From Snodgrassella alvi (GTDB lineage: Bacteria; Pseudomonadota; Gammaproteobacteria; Burkholderiales; Neisseriaceae): a DNA stretch of 64,000 nt. This document shows, one piece after another, positions 50,556-60,114 of the stretch. The stretch is from the NCBI RefSeq assembly GCF_040741455.2, contig NZ_CP160328.2, forward strand, positions 372,001-436,000, given 5' to 3'. A program made the position numbers and the translations under genes. Positions within the stretch are counted from its first letter, which is position 1, and every line of letters begins with the position of its first letter. The notes beneath the pieces were generated by a model. That model was not told where the DNA came from. It ran no database searches and worked only from the letters and a program-made list of their open reading frames with translations.

Positions 50556-51896
50556 ATGACCAATACCCCCGCATCGCAGTCAGCTACTGCAACCGCAAAA
50601 ACACAAAACTCGCCTACCAAAGTCGCTATCGCCAGCCTTGTAGGCACCGCCGTTGAGTTTTACGACTTCTATATCTACGGTCTGGCCGCCGCCTTGGTAC
50701 TGGGTGACCTGTTTTTTCCAATTCAAGACAAAGCCCTCACAACTATGGCGTCCTTTCTGACTTTCGGCATCGCCTTTATTGCCCGCCCGATTGGTGCCGC
50801 ATTATTTGGCCATTTTGGCGACAAAGTCGGACGTAAAACCACCCTTATCGCATCCCTACTTATCATGGGTATCAGTACCACCCTAATTGGTATTCTCCCC
50901 ACATACCAGCAAGCTGGCTTTATCGCCCCATTATGCTTATGCGTCCTGCGCTTCTGTCAAGGCATCGGTCTTGGCGGTGAATGGGGCGGTGCCGCTTTAT
51001 TGGCTACAGAAAATGCGCCTAAAGGCAAACGCGCCTTATTTGCCATGTTTCCGCAAATAGGGCCTCCTATCGGCTTCATTACAGCCAGTCTGATATTTAT
51101 ACTTCTGTCCAAGCATCTAAACAACGATCAAATGTTGGCATGGGGCTGGCGCATTCCATTCCTACTAAGCATCGTATTGGTTGGCCTCGGCATGTATGTC
51201 CGCATGTCTATTATTGAAAGCCAAGCATTCCGCAACATGGTTGCCAGGCAAAATCACGTCAAAGTGCCACTGAATGATACCGTTCGCAAACATTACAAAC
51301 AGCTCATTCTTGGCTCCTTGGCTGCTATGTCGTGCTTCACCCTATTCTTCCTGACCACCGTATTTTCACTGCAATACGCCACCACCGCCCACCCATGGCA
51401 AAGTACGTCTTTATTTAACAAAATCGAATACCTATCCATCCTCATGGGGGCAATCGTATTCATGGCCATAGGGTCACCCATCTCTGCATGGCTGTCAGAC
51501 AGAATCGGCCGTCGTCCCGTATTTCTGATAGGAGGCATCATCACCATCATAATCGGCCTCTTCTATGGCGATTTAATCAACAACAACAGCACCATAGTAG
51601 CAGCTGTATTCTTGTCTTTTTCCCTCTTTATCATGGGAATATTATGGACACCTCTGGCCGCGTTTCTGCCAGAAATTTTTCCAACCAACGTACGTTATAC
51701 CGGAGCGGCCATCTCCTTTAGCTTCGGCGGCATACTGGGTGGGTCACTCACTCCTTTTCTCGCCGCATCACTTGTTAAAGAATACGGTTTACAAGGTAGC
51801 GTCTACATTGGCTGGTTTCTCATAGCCGCCTGCCTACTCAGCATCATTGCCGTACTATTACTGCCTGAAACCCATCGGCAAGAAATAGAAAACTGA
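50556..51896 (+). CDS. MHS-family metabolite:H+ symporter
   Basis: Twelve-helix major facilitator of 446 residues in the metabolite:H+ symporter (MHS) subfamily, which carries shikimate, citrate, proline, betaine or 2-oxoglutarate. Diagnostic pieces: VEFYDFYIYG in helix 1, loop 2-3 FGHFGDKVGRKTTL, GIGLGGEWGGAALL in helix 4, and LSDRIGRRPVFLIGG between helices 8 and 9. The exact solute cannot be told from sequence. It is a separate unit between two terminators. The N-terminal 25 residues are a hydrophilic Thr/Ala-rich stretch. Confidence 0.88.
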   Translation: MTNTPASQSATATAKTQNSPTKVAIASLVGTAVEFYDFYIYGLAAALVLGDLFFPIQDKALTTMASFLTFGIAFIARPIGAALFGHFGDKVGRKTTLIASLLIMGISTTLIGILPTYQQAGFIAPLCLCVLRFCQGIGLGGEWGGAALLATENAPKGKRALFAMFPQIGPPIGFITASLIFILLSKHLNNDQMLAWGWRIPFLLSIVLVGLGMYVRMSIIESQAFRNMVARQNHVKVPLNDTVRKHYKQLILGSLAAMSCFTLFFLTTVFSLQYATTAHPWQSTSLFNKIEYLSILMGAIVFMAIGSPISAWLSDRIGRRPVFLIGGIITIIIGLFYGDLINNNSTIVAAVFLSFSLFIMGILWTPLAAFLPEIFPTNVRYTGAAISFSFGGILGGSLTPFLAASLVKEYGLQGSVYIGWFLIAACLLSIIAVLLLPETHRQEIEN

Positions 51897-51903
51897 TACA
51901 AAT

Positions 51904-51933
51904 AAAAAACCGATTGATTCAATCGGTTTTTTA
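51904..51933. terminator. Terminator after the MHS transporter
   Basis: AAAAAACCGATTG / CAATCGGTTTTTT, 13-base stem with a 3-base loop, right after the stop. Confidence 0.92.
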
Positions 51934-52027
51934 ATGCCTCATTCACACAGCCCCAGCGTCAGTCAGTCTTCAAAAGCATCACTTTCTGCTAAAATACTCA
52001 CGAAAACACAGCATAGCAGAAATCATC

Positions 52028-52474
52028 ATGAGCATAATCAATAACAAAAAAGCCTTTCACGATTACTTTATCGAAGAGCAAATAGAAGCCGGTATCGTCC
52101 TCGAAGGCTGGGAAGTCAAAGCCATCCGTGCCGGCCGCGTGCAAATCAAAGAAAGCTATATTCAATGGAAAAAAGGTGCATTCTATCTGGTCGGCAGCCA
52201 CATCACCGCATTACCCACAGCGTCCAATCACGTTAAACCTGATCCAGTACGGCAGCGTAAACTACTGCTTAAACAATCAGAAATCAACAAATTGATTGGT
52301 AAAGTAGAACGCAGCGGCTATACCCTTGTTCCCGTAAACATGCATTACAGCCATGGCTATGTCAAAATCGATATGGGTTTAGCCAAAGGTAAAAAACAGC
52401 ACGACAAACGCCAGAGTAGCAAAGAAAAAGACTGGAACCGCGAAAAACAGCGGCTCATGAAACAGGCTCGCTGA
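52028..52474 (+). CDS. smpB: SsrA-binding protein SmpB
   Basis: Binds tmRNA and delivers it to ribosomes stalled without a stop codon. Beta-barrel with [29 protein letters not shown]... start motif in the N-terminal half, [10 protein letters not shown] and the C-terminal basic tail ([16 protein letters not shown]) that mimics mRNA in the ribosome. 148 residues. No ssrA-like RNA gene is nearby in the window. Monocistronic, with its own terminator. Confidence 0.96.
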   Translation: MSIINNKKAFHDYFIEEQIEAGIVLEGWEVKAIRAGRVQIKESYIQWKKGAFYLVGSHITALPTASNHVKPDPVRQRKLLLKQSEINKLIGKVERSGYTLVPVNMHYSHGYVKIDMGLAKGKKQHDKRQSSKEKDWNREKQRLMKQAR

Positions 52475-52499
52475 TTTATGTATAAAATAAAATCTTTAC

Positions 52500-52533
52500 A
52501 AGGGAAATTGAATCAACACAATTTCCCTTTTTC
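52500..52533 (+). terminator. smpB terminator
   Basis: AAGGGAAATTG / CAATTTCCCTT stem followed by TTTTC, 25 bases after the stop. Confidence 0.88.
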
Positions 52534-53124
52534 ATAAATTTCCGCATAAAAAAGCCAAAATAAATTTCTTTTAATTGATTTGAATTTCGTAATAATTCCC
52601 AGCGGTCTAACATAACCTAATTTATAAAATATCTTTCTCATAAGATACTGTTAACCCATGTTAAAATAAAAAATATATTGGAAAATCCAAATACCTCAAT
52701 CCAATCTATTTAATATATAATTTAAGCGATGAAGCGAGAAGTTATGAAAATGTTATTGGTAAAATAAAGCTAATACATCAATCCACACATAAATAATCTC
52801 CTTTATCAGAATATCAACTGTGGCCATCTATCAGCTTTTTTCAGGTAATAAAAAGCAGTCCTCAGGAAATCAAATAAAACAACGTAGGCAACCACCAACG
52901 CTGAGCACTTCTGAATAATCTCACGAGTTAAAATAACGTTGAAAGCTTCACATACCTCTTCTCTTGAAACAGCAGTACATATTGGCAACGCTCTTTTCAT
53001 AACCAGCTTAAAACTAAAAAACGTGCACGTGTCACTGAAATAATAAACATCATTGGAAAAAAATTCTGGATTTTTTTATCGATTAACAATACCTTTCACC
53101 GCATAAACAACTTCAGGTACAAGC
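52534..53124. other. AT-rich intergenic region between smpB and the unknown membrane protein
   Basis: About 590 bases. The only open frame over 60 codons (52806-53000, minus) is weakly supported and listed separately. No RNA gene or long repeat was recognised. Confidence 0.5.
52806..53000 (-). CDS. Possible small hypothetical protein
   Basis: 64-residue open frame with one hydrophobic stretch (SALVVAYVVLFDFL, about residues 33-46). No homologue comes to mind and no good ribosome-binding site precedes it. It may be chance or a relic. Divergent to the next gene. Confidence 0.2.
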   Translation of the reverse strand: MKRALPICTAVSREEVCEAFNVILTREIIQKCSALVVAYVVLFDFLRTAFYYLKKADRWPQLIF

Positions 53125-53658
53125 ATGAATGATCTGCAAGCAATTTTAAAAGTAATGAAGGAATGGCGCTGCAATTCCAAAGCTTATGCCAGAATTTATC
53201 TGTTTGCCTGCTGCGTATGTGCATTTATATCACTGGTGTGCGGGCTGGATGTATTAACCAGACACAATGAAACGGGCAGTTTATTGTTTTTTACATCAGC
53301 ACTCATATGTACCTTTTTTCTCTTCAGAAGATATAAAAACAAACGGCACAACATTAAACAAGTTCGCTTCACCACTAAGGCAATTTACATAGAAAAACTA
53401 AAATTAGATATCAGCTACCTTAAATCAGTTGAATACATCAGAACACTTAAAAACAGCGATAACTCAATTATCTCTATCGAATTCTGCATGACATTTTTTC
53501 CTAATACGCTAGTTAAAGATAACGTACATTTTTATATGGAATTCGGAAAAATATTATTAGGTACCAGCGAGAAATACGACTACCAGAGACGATTCATCAA
53601 TGTACTGAAGGTACTTGCAAAAGACAGACGAGAACAATTGAAAAAACAGCAAAATTAG
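53125..53658 (+). CDS. Hypothetical membrane protein, two N-terminal helices
   Basis: 177 residues. Two hydrophobic helices (about residues 23-43 and 52-66) are joined by a short loop, with a basic cytosolic segment RRYKNKRHNIKQ after them and a beta-rich C-terminal domain. This layout resembles PH-like (bPH) membrane proteins, but no motif settles it. I do not recognise a function. It begins about 190 bases before guaA and its ribosome-binding site is weak (CAGGTACAAGC). Codon use is AT-richer than guaA. Confidence 0.6.
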   Translation: MNDLQAILKVMKEWRCNSKAYARIYLFACCVCAFISLVCGLDVLTRHNETGSLLFFTSALICTFFLFRRYKNKRHNIKQVRFTTKAIYIEKLKLDISYLKSVEYIRTLKNSDNSIISIEFCMTFFPNTLVKDNVHFYMEFGKILLGTSEKYDYQRRFINVLKVLAKDRREQLKKQQN

Positions 53659-53846
53659 ATTCAAACAGCAAAACATCCTTACCCAAAACGCATCAGCATT
53701 AAAATAAACAAATTAATCAATCTTATCAGGAAATATTGCATATTTTCAAAACATGCCTCCTCCCCATGTCAGGCAGAAGCAGAAATAAAAACCGAAAAGT
53801 GTTAAAATAACGCGCTTTATATCCAAACACCCGTCAAGAGCCTAGC

Positions 53847-55412
53847 ATGAATCAGGATAAAATCTTAATTCTCGATTTTGGTTCACAAGTAACCCAGCTC
53901 ATCGCCCGGCGCGTACGTGAAGCTCATGTTTATTGTGAATTACATTCATTTGATATGCCCATTGCCGATATCAAGGCATTTGCCCCTAAAGGCATTATCC
54001 TGTCCGGTGGCCCCAATTCAGTCTACGAATCAGACTATCAGGCCAATCCGGAAATTCTGAATCTCGGCATTCCCATTCTCGGCATTTGCTACGGCATGCA
54101 ATGGCTGGCGCATACCATGGGCGGAGAAGTAAGCGGTGGCGACCAGCGCGAATTCGGCTATGCTCAGGTGCACACAGAAGACAGCCAATTCACCAATGGC
54201 ATTTTTGACAACCAGCCCAACACACTGGATGTGTGGATGAGCCATGGTGACAAAGTCAGCAAACTGCCGGTAGGCTTTAAAAGCATTGGCCACACCCCGA
54301 GCTGCCCCTATGCCATTATTGAAAACCCGCAAAAACACTTTTACGGCGTACAGTTTCACCCAGAAGTAACCCACACCAAACAAGGGCGTGAATTAATCAA
54401 TCGCTTCGTACTGGATATTTGTCAGGCCAAACCAAGCTGGACAATGCCAAACTACATTGAAGAAGCAGTCAGCAAGATTCGTGAACAAGTAGGTACCGAT
54501 GAAGTCATTCTGGGGCTTTCTGGTGGGGTTGATTCATCTGTAGCCGCAGCACTGATTCACCGCGCCATCGGAGACCAGCTAACCTGCGTATTTGTAGATC
54601 ATGGCTTACTGCGCTATAAAGAAGCTCAGATGGTCATGGATATGTTTGGAAAAAATCTTGGCGTAAACGTTATTCACGTAGACGCTTCTGCAGATTTTCT
54701 ATCTAAATTATCAGGTGAAACCGACCCAGAACGCAAACGTAAAATCATCGGTGCCGAATTTGTCGAAGTCTTCCAGCGCGAAGCCGGCAAACGTCAGAAT
54801 GCCAAATGGCTGGCTCAAGGCACAATTTATCCAGATGTAATTGAAAGTGCCGGAGCCAAAACAAAAAAAGCACATGCCATTAAAAGCCATCACAACGTGG
54901 GTGGACTACCAGAAACCCTCAACCTGCAACTACTCGAGCCACTGCGAGACCTTTTCAAAGACGAAGTACGCGAATTGGGCGTAGCTTTAGGTTTACCACG
55001 CGACATGGTATACCGTCACCCCTTCCCTGGTCCCGGCTTAGGCGTGCGAATTCTAGGAGAAGTAAAACGCGAATATGCTGATTTACTGCGCCGTGCCGAC
55101 CATATCTTTATCGAAGAATTACGCAACACCTGTGATGAAGACGGCGTATCTTGGTACGACAAAACCAGTCAGGCATTTGCCGTTTTCCTGCCAGTAAAAT
55201 CCGTAGGCGTCATGGGCGATGGCCGCACCTACGAATATGTAGTTGCTTTACGAGCTGTGATTACCAGCGATTTCATGACCGCTCACTGGGCACATTTACC
55301 CTACGATTTACTGGGTCGCGTATCCAATCGCATCATCAACGAAGTGCGCGGCATCAACCGCGTAGTGTACGATGTCAGTGGCAAACCACCTGCTACTATT
55401 GAATGGGAATAA
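53847..55412 (+). CDS. guaA: GMP synthase (glutamine-hydrolysing)
   Basis: Converts XMP to GMP using glutamine and ATP. The N-terminal amidotransferase has Cys81 in GICYGMQ and the His/Glu pair in [10 protein letters not shown]; the ATP pyrophosphatase has the P-loop [11 protein letters not shown]; the C-terminal dimerisation domain ends in the conserved PPATIEWE. 521 residues. The 3' end of guaA is a known attachment site for genomic islands, and an integrase gene relic starts 215 bases downstream here in the same direction. Confidence 0.97.
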   Translation: MNQDKILILDFGSQVTQLIARRVREAHVYCELHSFDMPIADIKAFAPKGIILSGGPNSVYESDYQANPEILNLGIPILGICYGMQWLAHTMGGEVSGGDQREFGYAQVHTEDSQFTNGIFDNQPNTLDVWMSHGDKVSKLPVGFKSIGHTPSCPYAIIENPQKHFYGVQFHPEVTHTKQGRELINRFVLDICQAKPSWTMPNYIEEAVSKIREQVGTDEVILGLSGGVDSSVAAALIHRAIGDQLTCVFVDHGLLRYKEAQMVMDMFGKNLGVNVIHVDASADFLSKLSGETDPERKRKIIGAEFVEVFQREAGKRQNAKWLAQGTIYPDVIESAGAKTKKAHAIKSHHNVGGLPETLNLQLLEPLRDLFKDEVRELGVALGLPRDMVYRHPFPGPGLGVRILGEVKREYADLLRRADHIFIEELRNTCDEDGVSWYDKTSQAFAVFLPVKSVGVMGDGRTYEYVVALRAVITSDFMTAHWAHLPYDLLGRVSNRIINEVRGINRVVYDVSGKPPATIEWE

Positions 55413-55445
55413 AATACCTATTCCAAAATAGTTGGATAGCCTCAG

Positions 55446-55488
55446 TTAAAGCCAGTGATATCAATAGGTTCACTGGCTTTTTAGTTTT
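55446..55488 (+). terminator. guaA terminator
   Basis: AAAGCCAGTGA / TCACTGGCTTT, 11-base stem with an 11-base loop, then TTAGTTTTTTT. Confidence 0.9.
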
Positions 55489-55520
55489 TTTAATCCAGAC
55501 TAATCCAGCACGGTCTTTAG

Positions 55521-55604
55521 ATTTTTACCATAAAAAATAACGGTAAAAATTTTAATATACTTTGATATGCTATATTTTTACCATCTAAAGTTACGGTAAA
55601 ATTT
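55521..55604. promoter_or_regulatory. Paired TTTTTACC...GGTAAAA sites upstream of the integrase relic
   Basis: Two copies of a dyad, TTTTTACC-N12-GGTAAAA (55522-55549 and 55575-55601), 53 bases apart, immediately before the integrase gene. Each is itself an inverted repeat and the two are similar direct repeats. They look like binding sites for a recombinase arm domain or an autorepressor. Confidence 0.6.
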
Positions 55605-55627
55605 AATTAATGTTTAAGGGAAAATAT

Positions 55628-56851
55628 ATGTTGACTGAAACTAAATTGAAGGCATTAAAACCCAAGGATAAAGTCTATAAGATTTCAGATCGTTATGGTT
55701 CATATGTTACTATTGCTAAATCGAATTTAATCACATTTAGATTTGATTACAAAATTAATGAGCGACGAGAGACATTAACAATCGGTAAGTATAGCGATAT
55801 ATCATTAGGTGATGCCGGAGAACAATTAATGAATGCTAATAAATTATTAGCCCAAGGCGTTTCCCCAGCGACGGAAAGCAACGCATAAATGAACAAGGAA
55901 AACTCAATTATTTTAGTGATTGGCTAGAAAAGTGGCTAAAAGATGTTAATGATAAAGAGAGCACGTGCAATATTGTTGAAGGTATTATCAAACGTGATGT
56001 TTTGCCTAAGTTTGGCAAAAAAGCCCTCAATGAAATCACTGCTGATATGCTAAGAAGCCATTGAAAAAAATTAAAGATAGAGGGGCATCTGCATCAGCTG
56101 TAAGAAATTGTGATATTGTTGGTAGTGTATTTAACTATGCATAGGCTAGAGGAATTAATTGTGAAAACCCTGCCGAATATGTTGCCCCTCAACGATAGCG
56201 ATATTTAATTCTAAAGATAGAGCCTTATCTAAACGAAAGATCGGTATTTTCTTTAATATCTTAAAAAAAAGCTCAAACTCCTCACACTTCAAAGGCTGCT
56301 TTAAAACTACTTTTGTTAACTTTGGTTGTAAAAATATTTTAGTTAATGCTATATGGGATGAAATTGATTTTGTAACAGAGGAATGGACAATACCTGTGGA
56401 AAAAATGAAGGTAAATCGCCAAGGTGCAGTCAGGCCACATATTGTTTATTTATCACAGCAAGCTCTCGACTTATTTAAGCAATTACATGTATTGGCCAGT
56501 GGTTCGCCTTATGTGTTGCCAAGTTTTGGACAATCACAATATGGCACGGTTTCAGTAAGTTCTTAGAATAGAACAGTTTCTCACACTTTGGAATTGGTAC
56601 AAAGAAAAGGTCTACCAATTTAAAAATTCTTACTTCATGATATGCACCAAACCGTCTCAATACACTTGCATGAAGCAGGTTATAAATCTGATTGGATTGA
56701 AAAGGTGTTAGCCCATGAGCAAAGAGGAGTTAGAGCTGTATACAATAAAGCAAAATATGCACGATAGCGAAGTAAGTTACTACAAGATTGGGCTGATATG
56801 GTTGATGATTGGATAGAAAATATTATGAATAATAAAAAGAATAAGGGGTAA
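55628..56851 (+). pseudogene. Decayed P4-type tyrosine integrase
   Basis: The N-terminal DUF4102 arm-binding domain reads well from the ATG at 55628 (MLTETKLKALKPKDKVYKIS, then RRETLTIGKYSDISL), with AAGGGA 7 bases upstream. After about 87 codons the frame breaks near 55875. The core-binding and catalytic parts can be followed in shifted frames: SDWLEKWLKDV, then after a second shift near 56065 ASASAVRNCDIVGSVFNYA with a stop at 56142, and later AIWDEIDFVTEEWTIP, RPHIVYLSQQALDLF and YKSDWIEKVLAHEQ. The box-I Arg is lost and the box-II HxxR reads HDMH; the nucleophile Tyr remains in AVYNKAKY. At least two frameshifts and several stops, so it is inactive. Confidence 0.88.
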
Positions 56852-56860
56852 TAAGAGTAT

Positions 56861-56892
56861 AAGTGCCATTCCAGAATGGAATGACTTTTATT
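56861..56892 (+). terminator. Terminator after the integrase relic
   Basis: CATTCCA / TGGAATG stem with a 3-base loop, extended by AAGT/ACTT, followed by TTATT; 10 bases after the last integrase codon. Confidence 0.65.
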
Positions 56893-57102
56893 AAAAAAGG
56901 CTTTCAAAAAGCTATAAGATATTTTTAAATGTATTAGCTTAGACTCAATTTGATATTGTTCTTTGACTGTCATGATTAAATTCGATAATCAGCTTTGAGC
57001 GAGGAGCGGACGTTCATAAAACATTACGCACACTACCGGTCATTAAACGAAAGAAAGCAGGCCAACCGAAGTAATCTCCACTATAAGGTTCAATTCTTCC
57101 TT

Positions 57103-57329
57103 CTAGTTTTCGCTCTTACTCCACAGCGGCTTTATGGCGTGATTGTAGTCTCTAAATGGATATCTAGAATTATTATTTCGCTGACTTAGCAGCAAATCAT
57201 CAATGTCATTTTTGATGATTTTTTTACCTTAGAGTAGTATCGTTGAAGTGAGATTTTACTGATGGTTCTTTTAAAGCAGAGGCTGATATCATGTTTTACT
57301 AGGTCGCAAATATCGTCTTTTATTTTCAT
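57103..57329 (-). pseudogene. Candidate decayed small ORF, frame broken at an A tract
   Basis: From ATG at 57327-57329 the frame reads MKIKDDICDLVKHDISL to YYSKVKK, then meets a run of seven A residues; past it the neighbouring frame continues IIKNDIDDLLLSQR to HAIKPLWSKSEN and stops at 57103. Joined, it would be about 75 residues, basic and charged. No family recognised; the frame junction at a homopolymer is the main reason to note it. Confidence 0.25.
57192..57226 (+). terminator. Plus-strand terminator inside the island
   Basis: AAATCATCA / TGATGATTT stem followed by TTTT. Something is, or was, transcribed rightward into it. Confidence 0.7.
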
Positions 57330-57413
57330 TTTATTTTAGTCTGGTTTGCCCATTATTAAGTCATAAAATTTTAATCCGTCTAAGCGGATGAGGATACTGA
57401 TTCGTTCTGTGCT

Positions 57414-59240
57414 TTAAATAAATACCCCATTTTCCTTTTGATATTCCCTCATAAATTCAATTAACTTCAGAGTAGTTTCCTTCTTCTCAAATAGTTTTCG
57501 ATCTGAAAGAATAATGTTGTCATGATTAAAGCACTGCTCAATAATATTGATTATTACCTTAAGCATAATATTTATCTTTTTGTCATTCAGTAAAATTTTC
57601 TCAATTATATTACTTTGATCTTCAGATACTTTTCCTATTTTTAAATCTATTTTATCAATTGGACAGCATAAATATTTTATTAGCATAATAATGTGCCATC
57701 GTGCTCTTTTATATTTTTTACCTTCTTCGTTGTTTAGTACAAATCTTTCGACTTTATACCAAGATAATCCGCTAACATAATATGAGTTTAAACAAGATAA
57801 ATCAGTTGACTCTTGAAATAGCCTTCCTCTAGTGCTTTTTTCGACTTTTCCATATTGTCCTGATACAGCATGAGGTAAGTCAAGAAATAGTGCTGAAGTC
57901 GATTTAATTTGACAAGGAATAGTAATAATCTTGGTTTTTTGAATATTATCCTCTCTGTATTGCTCTGTTCTTCTCTCATAAAATAAATCAAATTTATTTT
58001 TATTTCTTTGAGTTTGATAATATTGTTCTATTGCTTTTTGAATTGATGATAATGCAACTAGTTGTTCGGCTTTTAATTGTGTTTGGCTATTATTAGCTTT
58101 GATTATTGCATTTTTTGTGTCTTCATCTTCTGTAGCAATAAATCTAATAGGAAGATAAATTTCCGATTTATTTACATCTTTTGACTCTATTTCATTTAAA
58201 ACTTCAAAAATAACATGACTAGTTTGGCATCCATTAACAATTTGATAATTAATCAAAGTTAAATCTTCTGAGTTTAAACGAACCTCATCACCTATAACAG
58301 TAACTCCGTTATTTAACATGCCAAATAGGAAAGAATGTTCGCCAGATAGCTGTTCTTTCATCTTTTTATTTACTTCTACTTTTTCACTTGAACCTAAATA
58401 ATATCTAATATTATTATCAAAAATACCTTTTCTAAGAACCCGTTTATTATCAATTTTATCAGTTAATACTTTAATAAATTCATCTATTTTTATTAAACCA
58501 TAGTAAGCATTTTTGATTTTTCCTTCAGGGTCTTTAGGATATGGAATTGGTGGTTTTGCCATATTAATAGATATCTCTAAATCTGAATGCATCTTGGAAT
58601 TTAAAGCCATTATTTGTTTTACACCAATAAATTGTGGCTCATAAATTTCTTCAAATAAGTTTAAATTAGTTAGATCTTCTATTGCTAAAGTAATTGCTGA
58701 TTTCATATTTTTATCAGATAAATCTATATCTGTAGGTGATAAAGAAGCAAAAATCATATTTAATTCTGGTGATTTTTTTAGCCTCGTAAATTTTGAGTAT
58801 ATATATTTTGCTATATCCCAAAAATTTTCTAACTCAGGAATTTCACATCTATCTAAGTTAAAAAAACGTCTTATTGCTATAAAGAAATCTAATATGTCTT
58901 GCCGATCAAATTTGTAAGCTGTTTTTGACTGAGTAAAGAAAAAACTTACATCAATTTTTTTTGTTTCTTCTAAAATTAAATCAACATCTTCAATACTTGT
59001 TATAATTCTGTCAGAAACAAATATAGCAACTCCATCAATTCCAAATGCAGTACCAGTTTCCATGTCTTCAAATGTAGCATTTGGATCATTTCCATATATT
59101 GATAATATTAAATTATTAATATATTTTTCAAAAATAGCATGTTGGTCTTGAGATAATTCTTCCGATATTTCATAGGAATAAATAAAATTTTCAACATATG
59201 ATTTAATAATAGGATGTGGTATTTTTGTTATGTTAGCCAT
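57414..59240 (-). CDS. AIPR-family protein (abortive-infection phage resistance)
   Basis: 608-residue intact protein of the AIPR family (PF10592). The hallmark middle is clear: FLFGMLNNGVTVIGDEV, then LINYQIVNGCQTSHVIFEVL and the downstream ANNSQTQLKAEQL. Near the N terminus, GIDGVAIFV (Asp69) and VSFFFTQSKT (Gln104-x-Lys106) resemble the D...(E/Q)xK core of restriction-type nucleases, so a nuclease activity is plausible but inferred. GGAG lies 7 bases before the ATG. The gene is far more AT-rich than the core genes and lies between two decayed recombinases. No methyltransferase is beside it, so it is not an obvious restriction-modification system. It is the only intact gene in the island. 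Confidence 0.85.
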   Translation of the reverse strand: MANITKIPHPIIKSYVENFIYSYEISEELSQDQHAIFEKYINNLILSIYGNDPNATFEDMETGTAFGIDGVAIFVSDRIITSIEDVDLILEETKKIDVSFFFTQSKTAYKFDRQDILDFFIAIRRFFNLDRCEIPELENFWDIAKYIYSKFTRLKKSPELNMIFASLSPTDIDLSDKNMKSAITLAIEDLTNLNLFEEIYEPQFIGVKQIMALNSKMHSDLEISINMAKPPIPYPKDPEGKIKNAYYGLIKIDEFIKVLTDKIDNKRVLRKGIFDNNIRYYLGSSEKVEVNKKMKEQLSGEHSFLFGMLNNGVTVIGDEVRLNSEDLTLINYQIVNGCQTSHVIFEVLNEIESKDVNKSEIYLPIRFIATEDEDTKNAIIKANNSQTQLKAEQLVALSSIQKAIEQYYQTQRNKNKFDLFYERRTEQYREDNIQKTKIITIPCQIKSTSALFLDLPHAVSGQYGKVEKSTRGRLFQESTDLSCLNSYYVSGLSWYKVERFVLNNEEGKKYKRARWHIIMLIKYLCCPIDKIDLKIGKVSEDQSNIIEKILLNDKKINIMLKVIINIIEQCFNHDNIILSDRKLFEKKETTLKLIEFMREYQKENGVFI

Positions 59241-59298
59241 TTACTACTCCATTAATTATAAATTTCCTTTTGATTTTACGTTGTTTTATATTTACTGA

Positions 59299-59568
59299 CT
59301 AATATAAATTATTAATTTGAATAAAAATAAAGTTTAAGATATTTACTATAACTATATTTTCTTTATTTTCTATGACAATAAGATTAGAGTCTTCCAGCTT
59401 TCTCAGCCACCGACTAAACTTCTTATCTACATCCAGCATTAGAGCTTAGAAGATACTGACTACTTTCAAAACCTAATTGAGCTTGACTTGATAGAGTTTC
59501 CTTAATGCTAGTGCAACAGGTAATAAGTTATTGGCTAATATAGCAGCAAAAATACTGCTTTGTTTCAT
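59299..59568 (-). pseudogene. Decayed ORF with two in-frame stops
   Basis: Starting at ATG 59566-59568 one frame runs for 90 codons (FAAILANNLLPVALALRKLY, then after one stop VLKVVSIF, then after another MLDVDKKFSRWLRKLEDSNL and IVIENKENIVIVN). The preserved amphipathic and wing-like pattern suggests a small winged-helix DNA-binding protein interrupted by two point mutations. Family not recognised. Its start overlaps the end of the recombinase remnant. Confidence 0.45.
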
Positions 59569-60077
59569 AAATTTTGACTAAAATCAGCAATAGCGAATCC
59601 TGTCGCAATACCTTCTGTAATAAGAATTTGTGAAGGGAAGGAATGGTAATATTAAGTTTTGATAAGATACTTTCCCTGCGATTTAGTCCTGCATTTTCCG
59701 CATTTAATGCCCTTTGCTGATTCAAAATAATCGTATCTCTTGGTCTTCCTCCCTTCATACCAAACACCACCTTAATTTTATTATCACCTTTCTCTATCTT
59801 TGATTTCCATGTTTGTAGTGATTGACAGCTTTGTACCGCTTCCTTACCTCGAAGCCCAAATGTCCTTGCTATCTCAATCGTAGCCGTAAGTGCTGGATCT
59901 CGATAAGATGCCCTTTGATATCTCTTAATATTGACTATCGGTGATCGCAATTTTATTACCTTGACGACTTGCCCCAGACAACCCTAATGCTTTATTATTG
60001 ATTCTATTTGAATCAGCTAACTTGTCTCGACCTGTTGCTTTAAGTGCCTGACAAATAGCGGCCATTTCATTTTGCAA
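59528..60077 (-). pseudogene. Remnant of a second tyrosine recombinase (Integrase_1 type)
   Basis: Two consecutive reading segments: upstream MAAICQALKATGRDKLADSNRI to KIAITDSQY (60065-59925), then after a one-base type frame change RYQRASYRDPALTATIEIARTFGLRGKEAVQSCQSL and VVFGMKGGRPRDT. The A-R-T-F-G-L-R-G-K-E-A pattern is the catalytic box-I Arg region of integrase domain-containing proteins found on integrative elements. The rest of the catalytic domain (H-x-x-R, Tyr) is missing. Inactive. Confidence 0.72.
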
Positions 60078-60114
60078 TGTTTGTAAACAGATTCCTTTTA
60101 CAATTAAATTAACT

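Larger units (their letters stand above)
56893..57413. other. Island interior with decayed fragments
   Basis: No intact gene. A patch around 57000-57110 is more GC-rich than its surroundings. A 64-codon plus-strand frame starting with TTG at 56995 ends at 57189, just before a terminator, and a minus-strand frame with a break at an A tract spans 57103-57329. Neither is recognisable. Confidence 0.5.

Noticed and set aside
52533-53124. tmRNA gene near smpB
   Set aside because: No tRNA-like ends or tag-peptide frame seen.
56995-57189. 64-codon plus-strand frame from TTG
   Set aside because: Non-ATG start, no recognisable family, and antisense to another fragment; kept only as a note because of the terminator after it.
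59641-59651. GAATGGTAATA resembling the guaA 3' end GAATGGGAATA (possible att repeat)
   Set aside because: Ten of eleven match, but it lies within the recombinase remnant coding region and is too short to call an attachment site without flanking data.
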